Part shown: in pieces, positions 5,878 through 7,723 of the stretch
How positions within the stretch are numbered: position 1 is the first letter of the stretch
How the letters are laid out: the number at the start of each line of letters is the position of its first letter
Origin: Gammaproteobacteria bacterium
GTDB lineage: Bacteria > Pseudomonadota > Gammaproteobacteria > CAJXQU01
Length of the DNA stretch: 7,723 bases
Assembly (NCBI GenBank): GCA_026984275.1
Contig: JALSSM010000403.1
Location: 1 to 7,723 of the forward strand
Direction of reading: 5' to 3'
The notes under the pieces: model-generated
What the model was told of the DNA's origin: nothing
The model's input: only the letters and a program-made list of their open reading frames with translations
Database searches by the model: none
Program-made: the position numbers and the translations under genes

Positions 5878-6372
5878 ATGCTAAACACAACAAAGACGAT
5901 TGATCACGAAAAGAGCATTGATGCAGGTCGGCATTATGATTTTCCAGTCGATGTCATTGCACCCGACTTTATTTATCATCCAAAAAATGCCCTTCTTAAA
6001 ACGAAACCACTAAAACAGTTCCCTGAACTTGATCAGGATGAAATCAGAAGTGGTAAAAGCACACTGGGATTGTGTTTCACATCCCGAAAACATCATGCCA
6101 CAGGGACGATTCTTGAAATTACGATTCCTGTCCGTGGTGATGATCATAAGTTTGTCGGCCAGGTTGTACTTGTCCGTAAAATGCAGCACGGATATGAAAC
6201 CGGAATATGGTTGCGATCACAGACAGATGCCTGCCGGGCTCGGATTTTGGAACAAATTTGTTATATCGACGGCTATCTTGAAGAAAAACAGGTGCAGAGT
6301 GAGACCCCGATCAATGCAGAGCAGGAGATACAAGGATGGATTTCACGTAATGCGGCTTTGTTTCCAGCGTAA
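5878..6372 (+). CDS. PilZ-like domain protein with degenerate c-di-GMP motif
   Basis: I recognise a cytoplasmic PilZ-type beta-barrel protein of the short gammaproteobacterial kind that ends in a conserved helix and a WIxRxAxxFP-type tail. Using the ATG at 5878 it has 164 residues. LGLCF (63-67), GTILEITIPV (76-85), GQVVLVRKMQHGYETGIWL (94-112) and RILEQICYI (122-130) follow the barrel and following helix; WISRNAALFP ends it. Canonical PilZ proteins bind c-di-GMP through RxxxR and (D/N)xSxxG. Here the matching places read RHYDF (18-22), with the second Arg lost, and GKSTLG (59-64), with Gly instead of Asp/Asn, so binding may be weak or absent. The 5878 start is preferred because GAGGTGA lies at ideal spacing; an in-frame ATG at 5857 has only AGGT and would add 7 residues. 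The gene converges on the next one with 14 bp between stops. Confidence 0.72.
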   Translation: MLNTTKTIDHEKSIDAGRHYDFPVDVIAPDFIYHPKNALLKTKPLKQFPELDQDEIRSGKSTLGLCFTSRKHHATGTILEITIPVRGDDHKFVGQVVLVRKMQHGYETGIWLRSQTDACRARILEQICYIDGYLEEKQVQSETPINAEQEIQGWISRNAALFPA

Positions 6373-6386
6373 TAACCGACAGGCTC

Positions 6387-7007
6387 CTAGTTCCTGATAT
6401 TTTCTGCCACAGACCTGACAAGGTAGCCAATATAATAATAAGTTTCAGATAAGAGGAAATCTAATTTCGTTTTCCATGTCCGGTATCGGCTTGTTGTTGT
6501 CGGCGACGTATAAGCTGTCATCCCGCTTCTCTTTGCCATGATCATGGCTCTTTTCATATGAATAGGATCACTGACGATTAATGCCGTCTTCAGTCCGGTC
6601 TGGTTCATTAGCTTTTTTGCTTCCTGGATATTCTCAAGTGTGATTGTTGAAGACGTTTCAGTCAGGATCGCATTTTCAGGGATACCTTTATCAATCGCAT
6701 AGACTTTGGCCATCTCAGATTCAGCCAGTTCATCGGCATTACCCACACCACCGGTAAAGATCAGGTAATCGACTTTGCCATCTTTATATAAGTTTATAGC
6801 ATGATTAATTCTTTCTCTGAATACGGGCGAAGGGGAATCTCCCCATACAGCGGCACCAAGTACGATTGCAGCGTCAGCCTTAATATCTTCAATCACAAAA
6901 GAATAGCGGTAAATGTTTATCATTATGATCATTACTCCTGCAACCAGGACAATAAAACTGGTGATAAGGATTTGTAATAATGAAGATCCCGTTTTCTTTG
7001 GTTGCAT
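6387..7007 (-). CDS. DUF218 (YdcF/SanA/ElyC-type) inner-membrane protein
   Basis: This 206-residue protein has a single N-terminal membrane anchor (about 10-33, rich in Leu, Ile, Val and Met) and then a DUF218 domain (about 44-190), probably periplasmic as in SanA. Domain signatures are DAAIVLGAAV (45-54), a conserved R64-E-R in the first helix, FTGGVGNAD (84-92), E97 in the AESEMAK helix, the ETSSTITLENI region (117-127), and the strand VSDPIHMKRA (145-154). In other bacteria, members affect envelope integrity, vancomycin resistance (SanA) or undecaprenyl-phosphate-related peptidoglycan assembly (ElyC). The biochemical reaction is not established and I do not assign one. No good Shine-Dalgarno is seen before the ATG at 7007. 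No clear terminator lies between it and the convergent PilZ-like gene. Confidence 0.88.
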   Translation of the reverse strand: MQPKKTGSSLLQILITSFIVLVAGVMIIMINIYRYSFVIEDIKADAAIVLGAAVWGDSPSPVFRERINHAINLYKDGKVDYLIFTGGVGNADELAESEMAKVYAIDKGIPENAILTETSSTITLENIQEAKKLMNQTGLKTALIVSDPIHMKRAMIMAKRSGMTAYTSPTTTSRYRTWKTKLDFLLSETYYYIGYLVRSVAENIRN

Positions 7008-7051
7008 GATTATTTCTGGAACGAATCATATCGTTATGAAACTATAAGGGT

Positions 7052-7080
7052 ACTATAGACTCTAATCCCTTGTCTGCAAA
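7052..7080 (-). promoter_or_regulatory. Possible promoter for the DUF218 gene
   Basis: On the minus strand, TTTGCA (7080-7075; four of six) and TATAGT (7057-7052; five of six) are 17 nt apart. The predicted transcript would begin about 40 nt before the ATG at 7007. The -10 overlaps a small dyad, CTATA-N7-TATAG (7042-7058), in the space between the two divergent genes. Confidence 0.4.
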
Positions 7081-7115
7081 ACTGAGATAGAAGAAAGAAA
7101 GTGTGGAGAAATCAG

Positions 7116-7580
7116 ATGATGAAAAAACGGCTGATTAAAACGATATCCTTCTCTCTATTCTCTTTTGCTTTGTTGTTAAGTCAAAACTCTTTCGCGGGTG
7201 CTTTCTGGGAGATCACTGACACTAACCTGCAATATATAGCAAGAGTCAGAGCCGATCCAAACTGGGGGTCTGCTGTCATTTATAATCCCGAGATCTGTAT
7301 GGCGATCGGGGCTGCTTGTGGTTTTTTTCGAACCCACGCTTTTGCACATGCATTTCGAAATCATTTATTGTTGCGGCCAGAAGAATACCCATACACCCTG
7401 GAAGATGAAGCAGATTGCTGGGCGGCAAAAAACGGTAAGCCTGATGAAACCTATGCTGCTGTTCAGTTCTTACGCGACGAAAATCGTGATCCCAAAATAA
7501 AACTGACAGGAGATCCATTGAGGCGTGCAACAAAGATAAAGGCCTGCGCGATTGATGCCGGTATATGGCCTGTAAAATAA
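7116..7580 (+). CDS. Secreted small protein resembling a zinc-peptidase fold, with altered HExxH
   Basis: I do not recognise a named family. The preferred start, ATG at 7116, has GGAG at 7-nt spacing; an upstream in-frame GTG at 7101 would place GGAG inside the gene. This gives 154 residues with a clear Sec signal peptide: basic MMKKRLIKT, hydrophobic 9-22, predicted cleavage after NSFA (24-27). The mature part has four cysteines (C61, C68, C101, C144), suggesting periplasmic disulfides. The order GFFRTHAFAHAF (69-80), then LEDEADCWAA (95-104), then a C-terminal PLRRATKIKAC helix recalls gluzincin-like proteins with HExxH and a downstream EADxxA. Here the motif reads H74-A-F-A-H78, so the catalytic Glu is absent. 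It may be an inactive, metal- or ligand-binding relative. The coding call is firm; the fold is inference. Confidence 0.75.
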   Translation: MMKKRLIKTISFSLFSFALLLSQNSFAGAFWEITDTNLQYIARVRADPNWGSAVIYNPEICMAIGAACGFFRTHAFAHAFRNHLLLRPEEYPYTLEDEADCWAAKNGKPDETYAAVQFLRDENRDPKIKLTGDPLRRATKIKACAIDAGIWPVK

Positions 7581-7610
7581 TTTTTTTTTTGATTCGTAGA
7601 TAGCGTAATA

Positions 7611-7633
7611 ACTGATCGAGGTCAGTATTTTTG
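7611..7633 (+). terminator. Weak terminator-like hairpin after the secreted-protein gene
   Basis: ACTGAT (7611-7616) pairs with GTCAGT (7621-7626), including one wobble, over a 4-nt loop and is followed by ATTTTTG. A run of ten T (7581-7590) directly after the stop codon at 7578-7580 has only a poor upstream stem, AGGCC/GGCCT with a long loop. Either or both may end the transcript. Confidence 0.3.
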
Positions 7634-7659
7634 TAATTATTCAGTATTATTCTTATGAT
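7631..7659 (+). promoter_or_regulatory. Possible promoter for the gene at the right edge
   Basis: TTGTAA (7631-7636; four of six) and TATGAT (7654-7659; five of six) are separated by 17 nt. The predicted transcription start is near 7666, shortly before the GGGAG site at 7674-7678 that serves the GTG start at 7685. Confidence 0.4.
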
Positions 7660-7684
7660 AGTTAATCAAATGCGGGAGAAGATA

Positions 7685-7723
7685 GTGTCGGTAAAATCAA
7701 TTATATTTCTTTTATTTTTAATA
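7685..7723 (+). CDS. Start of a membrane or secreted protein, truncated by window edge
   Basis: Only 13 codons are visible: MSVKSIIFLLFLI from a GTG start with GGGAG at 6-nt spacing. The hydrophobic run after a Lys looks like a signal peptide or first membrane segment. An in-frame ATG at 7670 would add five residues (MREKI) but has no ribosome-binding site and lies only about 10 nt after the predicted -10 element. The product cannot be named. Confidence 0.45.
   Translation, partial: MSVKSIIFLLFLI

Noticed and set aside
6373..6386. Bidirectional terminator between the convergent PilZ-like and DUF218 genes
   Set aside because: Only a 4-bp CAGG/CCTG stem is present near the junction, with no proper T-run pattern.
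7533..7590. Strong terminator with the ten-T run after the secreted-protein gene
   Set aside because: The best upstream stem is 5 bp with a loop of about 22 nt, and ten bases separate it from the T-run.

Overview
The window reads as chromosomal DNA of a mid/low-GC (low-to-mid 40s % by eye) gammaproteobacterium that makes the redox cofactor pyrroloquinoline quinone (PQQ). The protein styles (PQQ cluster in A-B-C-D-E order, peroxiredoxin-glutaredoxin fusion, PilZ-like protein ending in a conserved helix) fit a marine or methylotrophic gammaproteobacterium such as a Methylophaga-type organism. That genus-level suggestion is inference from general resemblance, not a search result.

Left half, minus strand (3051 down to 1): a complete pqqA, pqqB, pqqC and pqqD, then the first 305 codons of pqqE, which runs off the left edge. 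The 24-residue precursor peptide gene pqqA (2977-3051) is easily missed. PqqA supplies the Glu and Tyr that become PQQ. PqqE is the radical-SAM enzyme that crosslinks them, PqqD is the chaperone that presents PqqA, PqqB is the metallo-beta-lactamase-fold hydroxylase and PqqC is the final oxidase. pqqC/pqqD overlap by 4 nt and pqqD/pqqE by 23 nt. A perfect 10-bp hairpin followed by a T-run separates pqqA from pqqB and probably makes pqqA transcripts exceed the rest. The pqqA leader is AT-rich and contains further inverted repeats.

Middle, also minus strand: a two-gene thiol-redox unit. A hybrid peroxiredoxin-glutaredoxin (4817-5560) lies upstream of a dihydrolipoamide-dehydrogenase-like flavoprotein disulfide reductase (3285-4736), again with a perfect 10-bp hairpin between the genes. 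The reductase carries an extra C-terminal CxxC and lacks the acidic NADH-selecting residue. An NADPH-to-disulfide-to-peroxidase chain is a reasonable inference.

Right half: a roughly 300-bp divergent intergenic region has a good sigma70-like promoter driving a PilZ-like protein (5878-6372). This protein converges on a DUF218/YdcF-SanA-type membrane protein (6387-7007, minus). Divergently follows a small secreted Cys-containing protein (7116-7580) resembling a zinc-peptidase fold, but with the catalytic HExxH altered to HAFAH. The start of another membrane or secreted protein lies at the right edge. No mobile element, CRISPR array, tRNA or rRNA was seen. Nothing here amounts to a convincing wholly new system. 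The most noteworthy items are the CxxC-tailed reductase paired with the Prx-Grx fusion, the apparently dead peptidase-like secreted protein, and the RNA structures around pqqA.
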